A DNA stretch of 64,000 nucleotides, from assembly GCA_028686135.1 (NCBI GenBank), contig JAQUCP010000002.1:1-64000 (forward strand), written 5' to 3'. A program made the translations under genes and the position numbers. Under the pieces are notes generated by a model. That model made no database searches. It saw only the letters and a list, made by a program, of their open reading frames with translations, and was not told where the DNA came from. Source of the DNA: UBA12481 sp012523435. Its GTDB lineage: Bacteria > Bacteroidota > Bacteroidia > Bacteroidales > UBA12481. Position 1 is the first letter of the stretch. Each line of letters opens with the position of its first letter. Of this stretch, positions 44,294 through 54,309 are shown in pieces.

Positions 44294-45172
44294 ATGAGTG
44301 AGATGACAAGTCATCCGGGAAGGCCCTATTTGATCCGTGTCGGCAACCAGTTGTTATCGCTGGAACGTCCGGTTGTTATGGGTATCATCAATGTCACGCC
44401 TGACTCATTTTATGATGGGGGGCGCTATGATACCGCGGAAATGGCCCGCCTTAAAGCCGGGCAAATGTTGGCAGATGGTGCCTCCATGATTGATGTAGGT
44501 GCCTGTTCAACACGCCCTGGGTCTCCGCCAGTAGATCAGGAAACTGAAAAGGAGCGTCTAAAGCCGGTTTTACATAACATCAGGAAGTCGTACCCCGAGG
44601 CTGTCATCTCGGTGGATACCTTTCGTTCCTCTATTGCTTCCTGGGTGGTGAAAGAGTTTGATGTTCAGATCATTAATGATGTTTCAGGTGGCCGCCTGGA
44701 TCCGGATATGTTTCGAACTATCGGACGATTAAAGGTTCCGTATGTTCTGATGCACATGCAGGGCACTCCTAATTCCATGCAGAATAATCCAGTTTATCAG
44801 GATATTGTCGGGGATATTTCAGTTTTCTTCTATGAACGCCTTAGTGAACTACGCTCCTATGGGGTTAGCGATATCATCTTGGATCCCGGTTTTGGCTTTG
44901 GAAAAACGATCGACCACAACTATGAATTGTTATCGAGGCTCGATGAGTTTGCAATGTTCGACATGCCTTTATTAGTTGGAATGTCAAGAAAATCAATGAT
45001 TTACAAGGTTCTTAATAATTCGCCGGAATCTGCCCTGAATGGTACGTCCGTTCTTAACACGGTGGCACTGTTGCATGGAGCCAGTATCTTACGCGTTCAT
45101 GATGTGAAACAAGCAGTTGAGGCTATTAACCTAGTTCAAAAACTAAAGATGAGTTATGGGTTTTCTGTTTGA
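44294..45172 (+). CDS. folP: dihydropteroate synthase
   Basis: Condenses 6-hydroxymethyl-dihydropterin pyrophosphate with p-aminobenzoate in folate synthesis, the step blocked by sulfonamides. Motifs: VMGIINVTPDSFYDGG, IDVGACSTRPG, ISVDTFRSSIA, INDVSGGRLD, LDPGFGFGKT, VGMSRKSMI and the C-terminal RVHDVKQA. The ATG at 44294 (MSEMTSHPG) fits the family length; an upstream start at 44237 adds an unconserved stretch. Overlaps cdaA by 17 bases, a pairing common in Bacteroidota. Confidence 0.95.
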   Translation: MSEMTSHPGRPYLIRVGNQLLSLERPVVMGIINVTPDSFYDGGRYDTAEMARLKAGQMLADGASMIDVGACSTRPGSPPVDQETEKERLKPVLHNIRKSYPEAVISVDTFRSSIASWVVKEFDVQIINDVSGGRLDPDMFRTIGRLKVPYVLMHMQGTPNSMQNNPVYQDIVGDISVFFYERLSELRSYGVSDIILDPGFGFGKTIDHNYELLSRLDEFAMFDMPLLVGMSRKSMIYKVLNNSPESALNGTSVLNTVALLHGASILRVHDVKQAVEAINLVQKLKMSYGFSV

Positions 45173-45941
45173 TTCTTTCGGTCTGCTCGATCTGTTGGAT
45201 ATTCTCTTGGTTGCCTTTCTGATTTATCAAATTTATCATTTGGTCAGAGGTACCGTAGCTGTTAACATTTTTTACGGCATTTTTTTGATATACATTACTT
45301 GGTTGATAGTCAGGGCTTTAAAGATGGAGCTACTGGGGAGTATTCTTGGTCAGGTGATTGGGCTTGGACTGGTAGCTTTGCTCATTGTTTTTCAGCAGGA
45401 GGTGCGGCGGTTTCTGTTAGTTTTAGGGACACGCTATTTTCGAAATCATTCCTTCTCTTTTGAGCGGTTTTTTAATCTCAATAATCGTCAACCCAAGCAT
45501 TGGAGCTATGATCAGGTTGTTCTGGCCTGTAAAAGGATGTCGTCAGTTCGTACTGGAGCTTTGATTGTGATCGCCAAGCGATCAGAGTTGAGGGCTTTTG
45601 CCGAAACCGGCTGTCCGGTAGATGCCAAAATCACGTCGGATTTACTGGAGACGATCTTTCACAAAGATACGCCGCTGCATGACGGTGCCGTGATCATTGC
45701 GCGAAACCGAATTTCTGCTGCCCGATGTGTTCTGCCGGTGACAGAAAAAACGGATATTCCGGGCACTCTGGGGCTTCGTCATCGTTCTGCCATTGGGATG
45801 TCAGAGAATAGTGACTCCTTTGTTATCATTGTTTCTGAGGAGACTGGAGCGATATCGTATGCTAATCAGGGTCAGCTGGTACAAAATGTAAAGCCGGCAG
45901 AACTGATGAAGTTACTGCCGGCTTTAGAGCTCGAAAATTAG
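45156..45941 (+). CDS. cdaA: diadenylate cyclase, CdaA type
   Basis: Makes cyclic di-AMP from ATP. Three N-terminal membrane helices (~8-80), then the DAC domain with the metal-binding DGA in LHDGAVIIA and the RHRSAIGMSE motif. 261 residues. Cyclic di-AMP controls wall and osmotic homeostasis. The end forms a short hairpin (AGCTG, 5 bases, CAGCT at 45940-45954) with the convergent ppdK stop; three bases separate the genes. Confidence 0.95.
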   Translation: MGFLFDSFGLLDLLDILLVAFLIYQIYHLVRGTVAVNIFYGIFLIYITWLIVRALKMELLGSILGQVIGLGLVALLIVFQQEVRRFLLVLGTRYFRNHSFSFERFFNLNNRQPKHWSYDQVVLACKRMSSVRTGALIVIAKRSELRAFAETGCPVDAKITSDLLETIFHKDTPLHDGAVIIARNRISAARCVLPVTEKTDIPGTLGLRHRSAIGMSENSDSFVIIVSEETGAISYANQGQLVQNVKPAELMKLLPALELEN

Positions 45942-45944
45942 CTG

Positions 45945-48659
45945 TTATACAGCTGCTTGTGCTGCTGCTAACCTAGCAATTGGCACCCTGAAGGGTGAGC
46001 AACTGACGTAATCCATTCCAACCCGATGGCAGAATTCAACGGAGGAGGGTTCTCCACCATGTTCTCCACAGATTCCAATCTTGAGTTTCGGGCGGCTGCT
46101 CCGTCCTTTTTCAACAGCCATCTGGACTAGCTGGCCAACGCCTTCCTGATCGAGTACCTGGAAAGGATCTTCCTTGAGTATGCCTTTTTGTAGGTACACC
46201 GGTAGGAATTTTCCGGCGTCATCACGCGAATAGCCAAAGGTCATCTGGGTCAAATCGTTAGTTCCGAATGAGAAGAACTCGGCACTTTGGGCGATCTGGT
46301 CGGCCACCAGGGCAGCACGGGGAACTTCGATCATAGTTCCAACGAGATAATCGATGGACTCATTTCTTTCAGCGAAAACCTGATCAATGGTTTTCCGGGT
46401 GATTTTCTCCTGAAGTTTCATCTCTTCAAAAGTACCGGTCAACGGGATCATGATTTCCGGATGAGCTTCAATGCCACGTTTTTTGAGGTTCAGCGCAGCT
46501 TCAATGATAGCTCGAACCTGCATCTCAGTGATTTCAGGGTAGGTGTTACCCAGGCGGCAACCCCGGTGCCCGAGCATCGGGTTGAATTCGTGAAGTGATT
46601 CAACTTTACTCCTGACTTCTTCTGGGGTGATGCCCATCTCTTCAGCCATCTCTTTCTGGTTGGCCTCTTCATGAGGAACAAACTCGTGAAGTGGTGGATC
46701 GAGTAACCTGACGGTTACGGGCAAGCCTTGCATGGCTTCGAAAATTCCTTCAAAATCGCCACGCTGAATGGGCAGCAGTTTGGCCAAGGCTTTTCTTCTG
46801 CCGGCCTCGTTATCAGCCAGAATCATTTCACGTACGGCTTTGATCCGGTCGCCTTCGAAAAACATGTGCTCGGTGCGGCAAAGGCCGATTCCAATTGCCC
46901 CAAAATTGCGGGCTACCGTTGCATCATGCGGGGTGTCGGCATTAGTTCTCACTTTGAGTCTGGAGTATTTATCAGCCAGCAGCATCAGTTCGCCAAAATC
47001 GCCGCTCAACTCAGGATCAATGGTGGTAATTTTCCCTTCGTACACTTCGCCTGTTGATCCGTTTAAAGAGATCCAGTCACCCTCCTTAAATTCCTGACCA
47101 TCAGCTTTTATTGAACGAGTCTTGTAGTTGATCTGCAGAGATCCAGCACCTGACACACAGCATTTGCCCATACCCCTTGCTACCACAGCAGCGTGGGAGG
47201 TCATGCCTCCTCTGGCGGTCAGAATTCCTTCTGCTACGTTCATCCCTTTCAGGTCTTCGGGAGAGGTTTCAATCCGGACAAGGACAACCTTTTTCCCAGC
47301 AGCAGCCCACTCTTCAGCTTCGTCAGCATGGAAAACGATCTGCCCGGTAGCTGCTCCCGGAGATGCCGGCAAGCCTTTGGCCAGCACAGTAGCTTTTTTA
47401 ATCGCATTTTTATCAAACACAGGATGTAAAAGCTCGTCCAATTTGTTGGGCTCCATCCGTTTAATAACGGTTTTTTCATCGATCTTCCCTTGACGAAGCA
47501 TATCCATGGCGATCTTCACCATAGCGGCCCCGGTGCGCTTGCCATTTCTGGTCTGAAGCAGCCAGAGTTTACCATCCTGAATGGTAAATTCGAGATCCTG
47601 CATATCTTGATAGTGATCTTCCAGCTTTTGCTGAATGGTGTTCAGCTCAGTAAACACTGCTGGCATAGCTTCTTCCAGAGAAGGGAAGCGGGTTGCCCGA
47701 TCGGTTTCGCTCACATTCGCTAGTGTTGCCCAGCGCTGTGATCCTATCTTCGTGATCTGCTGAGGTGTACGGATGCCTGCTACAACATCCTCGCCTTGAG
47801 CGTTAATGAGGTACTCCCCGTTGAAGATGTCTTCGCCAGTGGCTGCATCACGAGTAAAAGCTACTCCGGTACCGGAGTTTTCACCCATGTTCCCAAATAC
47901 CATGGCCTGAACGTTAACAGCCGTACCCCAATCATCCGGAATACGATTAAGCTTACGATAGTAAACAGCACGATCATTGTTCCAGCTGTCAAATACAGCC
48001 ATGATGGCTCCCCATAGTTGCTCCCAAGGATCAAAGGGAAAATCTTTGCCGGTGTTCTTCTTAACGGCTGCTTTAAACCGGGTAACCAGGTTTTTCAAGT
48101 CTTCAACGGTGAGATCCGTATCCAGCTCCACACCCTTCTCCTCTTTCATCTCATCGATGATTACTTCAAAAGGATCCATCTCCTCTTTTGAGGCTGGTTT
48201 AAGCCCTAAAACCACGTCACCATACATCTGAACAAAACGACGATAGGAGTCCCAAGCGAAACGGGCATTACCAGTCCGCTTGATCAATCCCTCAACGGCG
48301 TCATCATTTAACCCTAAGTTCAGAATTGTATCCATCATTCCAGGCATGGAGGCGCGTGAACCTGAACGAACAGATACCAGACAAGGGTTCTCATTGCTCC
48401 CAAAACGGGTACCCATAATATCTTCAACCTGCTTGACCGCTGCTTCAACATCCTTACGGAGCAATTCAACAACTTTTTCGCTGCCCAACTGGTTGTATTC
48501 GGTGCAAACTTCGGTAGTAATGGTGAATCCGGGAGGTACCGGAACGCCGATAAGATTCATCTCCGCCAGGTTGGCACCCTTGCCACCTAAGAGATTTTTC
48601 ATGTCGGCACGACCTTCAGCTTTTTTGTCGCCAAAAGTGTAAACTCTTTTTACTGACAT
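45945..48659 (-). CDS. ppdK: pyruvate, phosphate dikinase
   Basis: Interconverts pyruvate, ATP and phosphate with phosphoenolpyruvate, AMP and pyrophosphate. 904 residues, normal. N-terminal ATP-grasp (NLLGGKGANLAEMN, CLVSVRSGSRASMPGMMD), the swivelling phospho-His domain with GGMTSHAAVVARGMGK, and the C-terminal PEP/pyruvate barrel (IGLCRTEHMF, MLGHRGCRLG, SFGTNDLTQMTFG, and the late CGEHGG). In anaerobic Bacteroidota it can work in glycolysis or gluconeogenesis beside pyruvate kinase, which lies 1.6 kb away on the other strand. Confidence 0.97.
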   Translation of the reverse strand: MSVKRVYTFGDKKAEGRADMKNLLGGKGANLAEMNLIGVPVPPGFTITTEVCTEYNQLGSEKVVELLRKDVEAAVKQVEDIMGTRFGSNENPCLVSVRSGSRASMPGMMDTILNLGLNDDAVEGLIKRTGNARFAWDSYRRFVQMYGDVVLGLKPASKEEMDPFEVIIDEMKEEKGVELDTDLTVEDLKNLVTRFKAAVKKNTGKDFPFDPWEQLWGAIMAVFDSWNNDRAVYYRKLNRIPDDWGTAVNVQAMVFGNMGENSGTGVAFTRDAATGEDIFNGEYLINAQGEDVVAGIRTPQQITKIGSQRWATLANVSETDRATRFPSLEEAMPAVFTELNTIQQKLEDHYQDMQDLEFTIQDGKLWLLQTRNGKRTGAAMVKIAMDMLRQGKIDEKTVIKRMEPNKLDELLHPVFDKNAIKKATVLAKGLPASPGAATGQIVFHADEAEEWAAAGKKVVLVRIETSPEDLKGMNVAEGILTARGGMTSHAAVVARGMGKCCVSGAGSLQINYKTRSIKADGQEFKEGDWISLNGSTGEVYEGKITTIDPELSGDFGELMLLADKYSRLKVRTNADTPHDATVARNFGAIGIGLCRTEHMFFEGDRIKAVREMILADNEAGRRKALAKLLPIQRGDFEGIFEAMQGLPVTVRLLDPPLHEFVPHEEANQKEMAEEMGITPEEVRSKVESLHEFNPMLGHRGCRLGNTYPEITEMQVRAIIEAALNLKKRGIEAHPEIMIPLTGTFEEMKLQEKITRKTIDQVFAERNESIDYLVGTMIEVPRAALVADQIAQSAEFFSFGTNDLTQMTFGYSRDDAGKFLPVYLQKGILKEDPFQVLDQEGVGQLVQMAVEKGRSSRPKLKIGICGEHGGEPSSVEFCHRVGMDYVSCSPFRVPIARLAAAQAAV

Positions 48660-48737
48660 AGTTAATCGATTAATTTATGGTTATCTGTACTTTTTTTTCA
48701 ATGAGTGGCAAAATTAACAAAAAAAGGGATTGAATCG

Positions 48738-49655
48738 TTAATTTTCGCTCTTGAAGGCCCTACTTCTTGGATGATAGTGGTTAACCGTATCCCTCAAGTA
48801 TTCACGATTTAGATGTGTGTAAATCTCAGTTGTCAGGATTGACTCGTGTCCGAGCATATCTTGTACCGCTCTTAAATCAGCTCCATTTTCAATCAGATGG
48901 GTGGCAAACGAGTGGCGAAAAGTATGTGGACTGACGGTTTTTCTAATACCGGCCTTTGCTGCCGCAGTCCGGACGATGTTGAATATCATGACTCGGCTCA
49001 GTGGCGCTCCACGATTGTTTAGAAAAACCACATCAGCATATTTCGGTGGGATAGCCTGATGATTACGATTATTCTCAAGGTACAAACTTAATGATCGGGC
49101 TGCCTGAACGCCAAATGGTACCAGCCTCTCTTTTCCTCCTTTACCTGTGATGCGGAGATAACCTTCGGAAAAATGGAAGTGCGATAACTTAAGCCCAGTT
49201 AACTCCGAAACGCGTAAACCACATCCGTATAATACTTCAATGATTGCCTGATTTCGGTGGCCAAAGCGTTGGCTGAGATCAATGGATTCAATGATTTTTC
49301 CTATCTCTTCGCTGGTTAGAACATCCGGCAAATGTCTCGCTATACGCGGAGTCTCAAGTAAAACAGCTGGATTGTCCGGCATCAGATTCTCGATAGACAG
49401 AAACCGGAAGAACGCTTTTATCCCACTTAAAATCCTAGCTTGGGAACTGGCAGCAAGCCCTATTCCATGCAACCAGGCCAGAAAATCCCGCAAATGTTTA
49501 ATGTTCACCTGATGAACAGCTAAGCCGGGATACGCTATGTCAAGAAACTGAAATAATTTGCTGACATCAGCAAGATAACCCTCCACACTGTTGGCGGCAA
49601 GCGACTTCTCAAGCAGTAAGTGCGACCGGAAAGCCTCGCGGTAAGGGTTCTTCAT
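48738..49655 (-). CDS. xerD: tyrosine recombinase XerD/XerC type
   Basis: Chromosome-dimer-resolving site-specific recombinase. 305 residues. N-terminal SAM-like core-binding domain (~1-95) and catalytic domain with Arg in GLRVSELTG, Lys in ITGKGGKERLVP, HTFRHSFATHL (His-x-x-Arg), LGHESI and the nucleophile Tyr in TEIYTH. No phage or island context, and divergence from aroQ, a common Bacteroidota arrangement, favour the housekeeping XerD over an integrase. C/D assignment is by context. Confidence 0.9.
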   Translation of the reverse strand: MKNPYREAFRSHLLLEKSLAANSVEGYLADVSKLFQFLDIAYPGLAVHQVNIKHLRDFLAWLHGIGLAASSQARILSGIKAFFRFLSIENLMPDNPAVLLETPRIARHLPDVLTSEEIGKIIESIDLSQRFGHRNQAIIEVLYGCGLRVSELTGLKLSHFHFSEGYLRITGKGGKERLVPFGVQAARSLSLYLENNRNHQAIPPKYADVVFLNNRGAPLSRVMIFNIVRTAAAKAGIRKTVSPHTFRHSFATHLIENGADLRAVQDMLGHESILTTEIYTHLNREYLRDTVNHYHPRSRAFKSEN

Positions 49656-49732
49656 TTCTGTGTTAACGTGATAATCTGACTAAATTACCGCTTTAGGACC
49701 GGATTTAGTATTTTCGTGCTAAAATTATGCCG

Positions 49733-50164
49733 ATGAAAATTCTCATCATCAACGGACCTAATCTAAATCTGCTCGGTAGTCGCGAGAAATCAATTTACGG
49801 TAATCAGTCGTTTGAGTCCTACCTGGCTATGCTCCAGGATCTTTTTCAGGATTTCACTATCGACTATTTTCAGAGTAACGTGGAGGGGGAAATTATTAAT
49901 AAACTGCACGAAGCAGCTACTCAATACCAGGGAATTGTCCTAAATGCCGGCGGATATACCCATACCTCCGTCGCTATCGCTGACGCCATCGCCGCAATAA
50001 CCATACCCGTTACCGAAGTGCATATCTCAAACCTGCTCACCAGAGAAACATTCCGGCATACCTCCCTGATCAGCCCTAAATGCGCCGGTTCGATCATGGG
50101 GTTCGGCTTGGATTCCTATCGTTTGGGTATCGAAAGTCTTCGGGTTATTTCTGCAAAATCTTGA
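49733..50164 (+). CDS. aroQ: type II 3-dehydroquinate dehydratase
   Basis: Shikimate-pathway enzyme, 3-dehydroquinate to 3-dehydroshikimate. Motifs: INGPNLNLLGSRE, SNVEGEIINKLHEA, LNAGGYTHTSVAIADAI, VTEVHISN and the active-site TFRHTSLIS. About 143 residues. ATG 49733 (MKILIINGP) fits better than the ATG two codons upstream. Divergent from xerD with a 77-base gap. Confidence 0.96.
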   Translation: MKILIINGPNLNLLGSREKSIYGNQSFESYLAMLQDLFQDFTIDYFQSNVEGEIINKLHEAATQYQGIVLNAGGYTHTSVAIADAIAAITIPVTEVHISNLLTRETFRHTSLISPKCAGSIMGFGLDSYRLGIESLRVISAKS

Positions 50165-50210
50165 AGGACAGAATAATAACGCCATTATTTTAACCAAAAA
50201 ACTACTTGGA

Positions 50211-51632
50211 ATGTACCTAAAACACACGAAAATTGTGGCTACGATTTCTGATTTTCGTTGTTCAGAAGAGTTTATTCGGGAGCTGTTTGAAGCTGGCATG
50301 AACGTCGTTCGGATCAATACAGCTCATCAGGATCTGGAGGGATCACGTAAAGTGGTCGAGGTGGTCCGAAAAGTTTCCGATCATATAGCTATTCTCATTG
50401 ATACAAAAGGACCAGAAATCAGAACAACCGTCTGCCGTGATCCGATTGAAGTGGGCGCGGGAGATCTTATCGAGGTGGTAGGGAATCCGGATCTGCCTTG
50501 CATCCCTGGACGGATCTGCGTGAATTTGAATGGATTTGCAAAACACCTGGCTCCTGGGAACCAAATACTGATTGATGATGGAGATATTGGAATGACCGTT
50601 CTGGAGATCAAAGGAGACGTCGTCGTCTGCCGGGTGATCAATTCTGGCCATATAAAGTCAAGGAAAAGCGTCAATGTGCCTGGTGCCCGACTGAATCTTC
50701 CAGCTCTTAACGAAAAAGACCGGGAGTATATCCAGTTTGCCATTGATCATGATATCGAATTCATCGCACACTCGTTTGTCCGGACAAAAGAAGATGTTCT
50801 GGAGATCCAAAAAATCTTGGATCAACAAGGATCGCCAGTCAAGATTATCGCAAAAATCGAAAACCAGGAGGGGGTGGATCATATCCATGAGATATTAAAC
50901 CATGTCTATGGTGTCATGGTGGCCCGGGGCGACCTAGGGATTGAGATCCCGGCCGAACAAATTCCGGGGATCCAAAGAAGGTTGATCCGGGAGTGCATTC
51001 ACCGGAAAAAGCCGGTGATCATTGCCACCCAGATGCTGCATAGCATGATTGAAAATCCCAGACCTACCCGAGCAGAGATCTCAGATGTGGCCAACGCTAT
51101 CTATACCGGCACCGATGCACTAATGTTGAGTGGCGAAACAGCCTACGGAAACTATCCTGTAGAGGCAGTGCGCACCATGACCAATGTCGCCCGGGAAGTG
51201 GAAAATAACCGAGAGGTGACAGGTATAACTATCTCATCTATAGATAATAAGATTGCTGCCTTTCTGGCAAACGCCGCGTTCAGAGCATCGACAGAATTGC
51301 ATACTTCTGCCGTGATCATTGATACCCTCACTGGCCGTACCGGGCGCTACATGGCCGCTTTCAGGAGTGGAAACCCTGTCTATGCCGCATGTTATACCCA
51401 GCGGGTAGTTAGGGAATTGGCTCTTTCCTACGGCATTGTGCCATTCTTTATCGTGAAAAGAGCGAATACCGATATTTTTAAACGGGATGTGGCTGCCTAT
51501 CTGTTGGAAAAAGGGCAAATCAAACTTACAGATCGCATTGCTCTGATTGGCGGGAGTTTTGGGCCGCAGAAAGGAGCCTCGTTTCTCGAAATCACCCGAC
51601 CGAAAGATATCCTGGCTCATCTTCCCGGTTAG
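50211..51632 (+). CDS. pyk: pyruvate kinase
   Basis: Last glycolytic step, PEP plus ADP to pyruvate plus ATP. 473 residues. Motifs: LIDTKGPEIRT, HSFVRTKEDV, KIENQEGVDHI, MVARGDLGIEIP, IATQMLHSMIENPRPTRAE, MLSGETAYGNYP. The C-terminal regulatory domain is present (ALIGGSFGPQKGASFLE). 46 bases after aroQ; its stop overlaps the convergent amidohydrolase stop by four bases (TTAG). Confidence 0.96.
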   Translation: MYLKHTKIVATISDFRCSEEFIRELFEAGMNVVRINTAHQDLEGSRKVVEVVRKVSDHIAILIDTKGPEIRTTVCRDPIEVGAGDLIEVVGNPDLPCIPGRICVNLNGFAKHLAPGNQILIDDGDIGMTVLEIKGDVVVCRVINSGHIKSRKSVNVPGARLNLPALNEKDREYIQFAIDHDIEFIAHSFVRTKEDVLEIQKILDQQGSPVKIIAKIENQEGVDHIHEILNHVYGVMVARGDLGIEIPAEQIPGIQRRLIRECIHRKKPVIIATQMLHSMIENPRPTRAEISDVANAIYTGTDALMLSGETAYGNYPVEAVRTMTNVAREVENNREVTGITISSIDNKIAAFLANAAFRASTELHTSAVIIDTLTGRTGRYMAAFRSGNPVYAACYTQRVVRELALSYGIVPFFIVKRANTDIFKRDVAAYLLEKGQIKLTDRIALIGGSFGPQKGASFLEITRPKDILAHLPG

Positions 51633-52966
51633 GGCTGATGAATCTCCTGCCGGATTTGTTGGCTAATCTTCCGAAATTGATCAAGAATTTCCTCCTCATC
51701 GATATTCGGAAAAACTCGCTGCTCCATGACCAGCTGACCATTAATGATGACTGATTCGACATCTCCTGAATGCATGGCATAAGCAATGGTGTTGTAAGGG
51801 TCAAAAGGTGGATACCAATGTGGACCACCAGGGTCTATGATGGTTATATCGGCTAACTTGCCAACCTCCAGGCTTCCTAATTGTTGACCCATCCCGTAAC
51901 CCTGGGCTCCGTTGATAGTAGCCATTTTTAACAGCTCGGGTGGGGTAATAACCGTCGGATCTTGGTAGATGACCTTCTGAACCCGTGCTACCTCTTGCAG
52001 TTCCCTAATCATACTCTGATGATTATTGCTGGCCGGACCATCAGTTCCGATAGAAACATGGATACCCTTTTTTGTTAGCTTCTTTAGTTGAAGACTGCCC
52101 GAGCCTAACTTCATATTCGAATTGGGGATGGTAGCAATGGTAGTTCCACTTTCTGCCAGTATATCCAGGTCTTCGTCGTTGAAATATAGACCGTGATGAG
52201 CAACCGTTTGTGGACCCAAAAAACCTAGGTCGGATAGATATTTGGCCGGTGATTTTCCGTAACGTGATGTGATGGTTTCAACTTCCTTGATGGTTTCAGA
52301 AAGATGAATGTTAGAGCAGATATTCAGTTCTTTAGCAAGTTCAGCAGCTTTTCGGATCACGTCAGGAGAACAGGTGTAAGGCGCATGTGCTGCCACTGAG
52401 ATCGTGATCAGGGGATGATCTTGGAATTCATTAAACATTTCCCTGGTGTGGCGAAGGGTGGCGAATGCGTCGGGGTGGCTTGGCGTAGGAAAATCCATCA
52501 CTCCTTCTCCAAGGATAGCACGCATGCCTATTTTATCCGCTGCCCTGGCTACCTCTTCTTCGAAGAAATACATGTCGGAAAAGGTTCCAGTGCCGCTCCG
52601 GATCATCTCCATCATTGAAATTAAGCTCCCGATATAGACCGTTTCCGGTGAGATAAACCGTTTTTCAGCTGGCCAGATAAAGTGGTTTAACCAACCATCA
52701 AGGCTTAAATCGTTTCCTAGCCCCCTGAAGATCGACATGCCAGCATGGTTGTGGCTATTAAACAGGGCTGGAATGATGATGCGCCCATCAGCATGGAGTA
52801 TCCGGCGAGCTTTGACTGCCTGTTGAGCAGCATCGTCAGGGCCAATGTGGTGAATCCGGTTGCCAATGATGTGAATGACGCCCGGATAATATTCCGTAAA
52901 GTGCTCATCCAGCGTGAGTATTTTGGCCCCAGTGACGACTAGGTCTATCGGTATTTGATCTTTCAT
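51629..52966 (-). CDS. MtaD/SsnA-type amidohydrolase, paralogue 1
   Basis: Metal-dependent deaminase of the 5-methylthioadenosine/S-adenosylhomocysteine deaminase group. 445 residues. Metal and active-site marks: FNSHNHAGMS (HxH), GTGTFSDMYF, AAHAPYTCS, NIHLSETIKE, VAHHGLYF and IGTDGPASNN, then the C-terminal beta-sandwich (GSLEVGKLADITII). Start ATG 52966 (MKDQIPIDL) forms an ATGA overlap with the upstream paralogue. Substrate may be MTA, SAH, guanine-like or other; it cannot be read from sequence. Confidence 0.88.
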   Translation of the reverse strand: MKDQIPIDLVVTGAKILTLDEHFTEYYPGVIHIIGNRIHHIGPDDAAQQAVKARRILHADGRIIIPALFNSHNHAGMSIFRGLGNDLSLDGWLNHFIWPAEKRFISPETVYIGSLISMMEMIRSGTGTFSDMYFFEEEVARAADKIGMRAILGEGVMDFPTPSHPDAFATLRHTREMFNEFQDHPLITISVAAHAPYTCSPDVIRKAAELAKELNICSNIHLSETIKEVETITSRYGKSPAKYLSDLGFLGPQTVAHHGLYFNDEDLDILAESGTTIATIPNSNMKLGSGSLQLKKLTKKGIHVSIGTDGPASNNHQSMIRELQEVARVQKVIYQDPTVITPPELLKMATINGAQGYGMGQQLGSLEVGKLADITIIDPGGPHWYPPFDPYNTIAYAMHSGDVESVIINGQLVMEQRVFPNIDEEEILDQFRKISQQIRQEIHQP

Positions 52967-54309
52967 TTTTGCAATAAAATAAAATCGTGAACCGATGCGT
53001 GAGTCATCCACTTCTTCACCTCTTTCAGAATAACTTCTTCATCCATGGTCAATACTTTCCGGTCTTCCATCAGCATGCGCCCAGCAACCACCGTTGTTAG
53101 AATGTTCTCATTCTCCATGCTATACGCGATCTGTGCATAGGGATCATAGTCAGGGAGCATATTGCTTGCCGTTGCGTCAATTATCATGAAGTCGGCCGAA
53201 AATCCCTGGCTCAGTACTCCAGTGGTGCTATCCAGGCCGAAGATGGCAGAATTTACACCAGTTGCCATAAGGATCACCTCCTTGGCTGGCAGGACGGATG
53301 GATCTAATCGATTCATTTTGTGTAGCTTGGCTGCAGTCTGCAGTTCGTTGAGCATACTCAGGCTGTTGTTAGAGGAGGCACTGTCTGTGCCAAGTCCCAC
53401 GCGGATGCCCCGCGAAACCAAGTCGGGAACATCACAGATGCCACTACCCAACATCATATTGCTATGAGGATTGTGAATTACGCTAACGCCCTTATCGACA
53501 AAGATTTGTTTGTCTTCCTCGGTTAGATGAACGCCATGAATGGCAATAAAATCTGGGCTCAGCACTCCGGAATCCTGAAGCCAGCCAACGGGGGTTCGGT
53601 TAAAATTCGCAAGGAAGCTGTCAACTTCGCGTTTGGTCTCAGCGACATGACTACAGATCTTGATCTGATGGTGGTGGGCAAATTCTCCTGCCTGATGGTA
53701 TAAGGATTCGGAGCAGGTAAAGGGAGCGTGTAAAACGAGATAGACATGCAGCAATGGGTGGTTGCCATATCGTTCAAGTAGTCCCTCGGTGACGGAAAAT
53801 CCATCTTCAGGGTCCTGCACCGATGGTGTCGGTGAGCTGAAGAGTGCTTCGCCTAGAAATCCTCGTAGTCCACTCTCTTCGATTGCTTTAGCGGCATAGG
53901 TTGAATAAAAATTCATGTCGGCCAGCGTTCCGGTGCCGCTACGAATCATTTCCAGCAGGGAAAGACAGGAGCCCAGATAGACATTTTCCGGGGTGCAAAA
54001 GCGCTTCTCTAGAGGCCAGATCACCTGCTCAAGCCATTCATGCAGCCGCAGGTCAGTTCCCAATCCACGGTAAAGCGAAACGCTCAGATGCGTGTGCGCG
54101 TTAAAAAAGGTAGGCATGATCAGGCGGTTAGTAGCATTGATGATCCGATTGGCACGAACCTCATCAGGGTAGGATTTACGTTCTCCAACGTAGGCTATCC
54201 TGCCGTTTTTAACCAGAATCAGCCCATCATCATATTCCGTAAAATCATGATCTAACGTCAGAATATGACCACCTGTAATCGCAATATCGTAAAGCTCATC
54301 CATTGACAT
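52963..54309 (-). CDS. MtaD/SsnA-type amidohydrolase, paralogue 2
   Basis: 448-residue paralogue of the next gene, the same domain order and motifs: FNAHTHLSVSLYRGLG, GTGTLADMNF, LHAPFTCSE, CSHVAETKRE, IAIHGVHL and LGTDSASSNN. The His-x-His metal pair is followed by LSVS instead of AGMS, and Asp-Ser replaces Asp-Gly after the late metal ligand, so the two may differ in substrate. ATGA overlap to its partner suggests equal expression. The start (54309, or ATG 54303) lies over the end of a HupE/UreJ remnant. Confidence 0.87.
   Translation of the reverse strand: MSMDELYDIAITGGHILTLDHDFTEYDDGLILVKNGRIAYVGERKSYPDEVRANRIINATNRLIMPTFFNAHTHLSVSLYRGLGTDLRLHEWLEQVIWPLEKRFCTPENVYLGSCLSLLEMIRSGTGTLADMNFYSTYAAKAIEESGLRGFLGEALFSSPTPSVQDPEDGFSVTEGLLERYGNHPLLHVYLVLHAPFTCSESLYHQAGEFAHHHQIKICSHVAETKREVDSFLANFNRTPVGWLQDSGVLSPDFIAIHGVHLTEEDKQIFVDKGVSVIHNPHSNMMLGSGICDVPDLVSRGIRVGLGTDSASSNNSLSMLNELQTAAKLHKMNRLDPSVLPAKEVILMATGVNSAIFGLDSTTGVLSQGFSADFMIIDATASNMLPDYDPYAQIAYSMENENILTTVVAGRMLMEDRKVLTMDEEVILKEVKKWMTHASVHDFILLQK

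Noticed and set aside
45940..45954. Short hairpin at the cdaA/ppdK convergent stops as a terminator
   Set aside because: Only five base pairs and no U-run on either strand; mentioned only as a possible minor stem.
48738..49655. Tyrosine recombinase as a phage or integron integrase
   Set aside because: Length and motifs fit XerC/XerD, it is divergent from aroQ, and no phage, attachment-site or cargo genes surround it.
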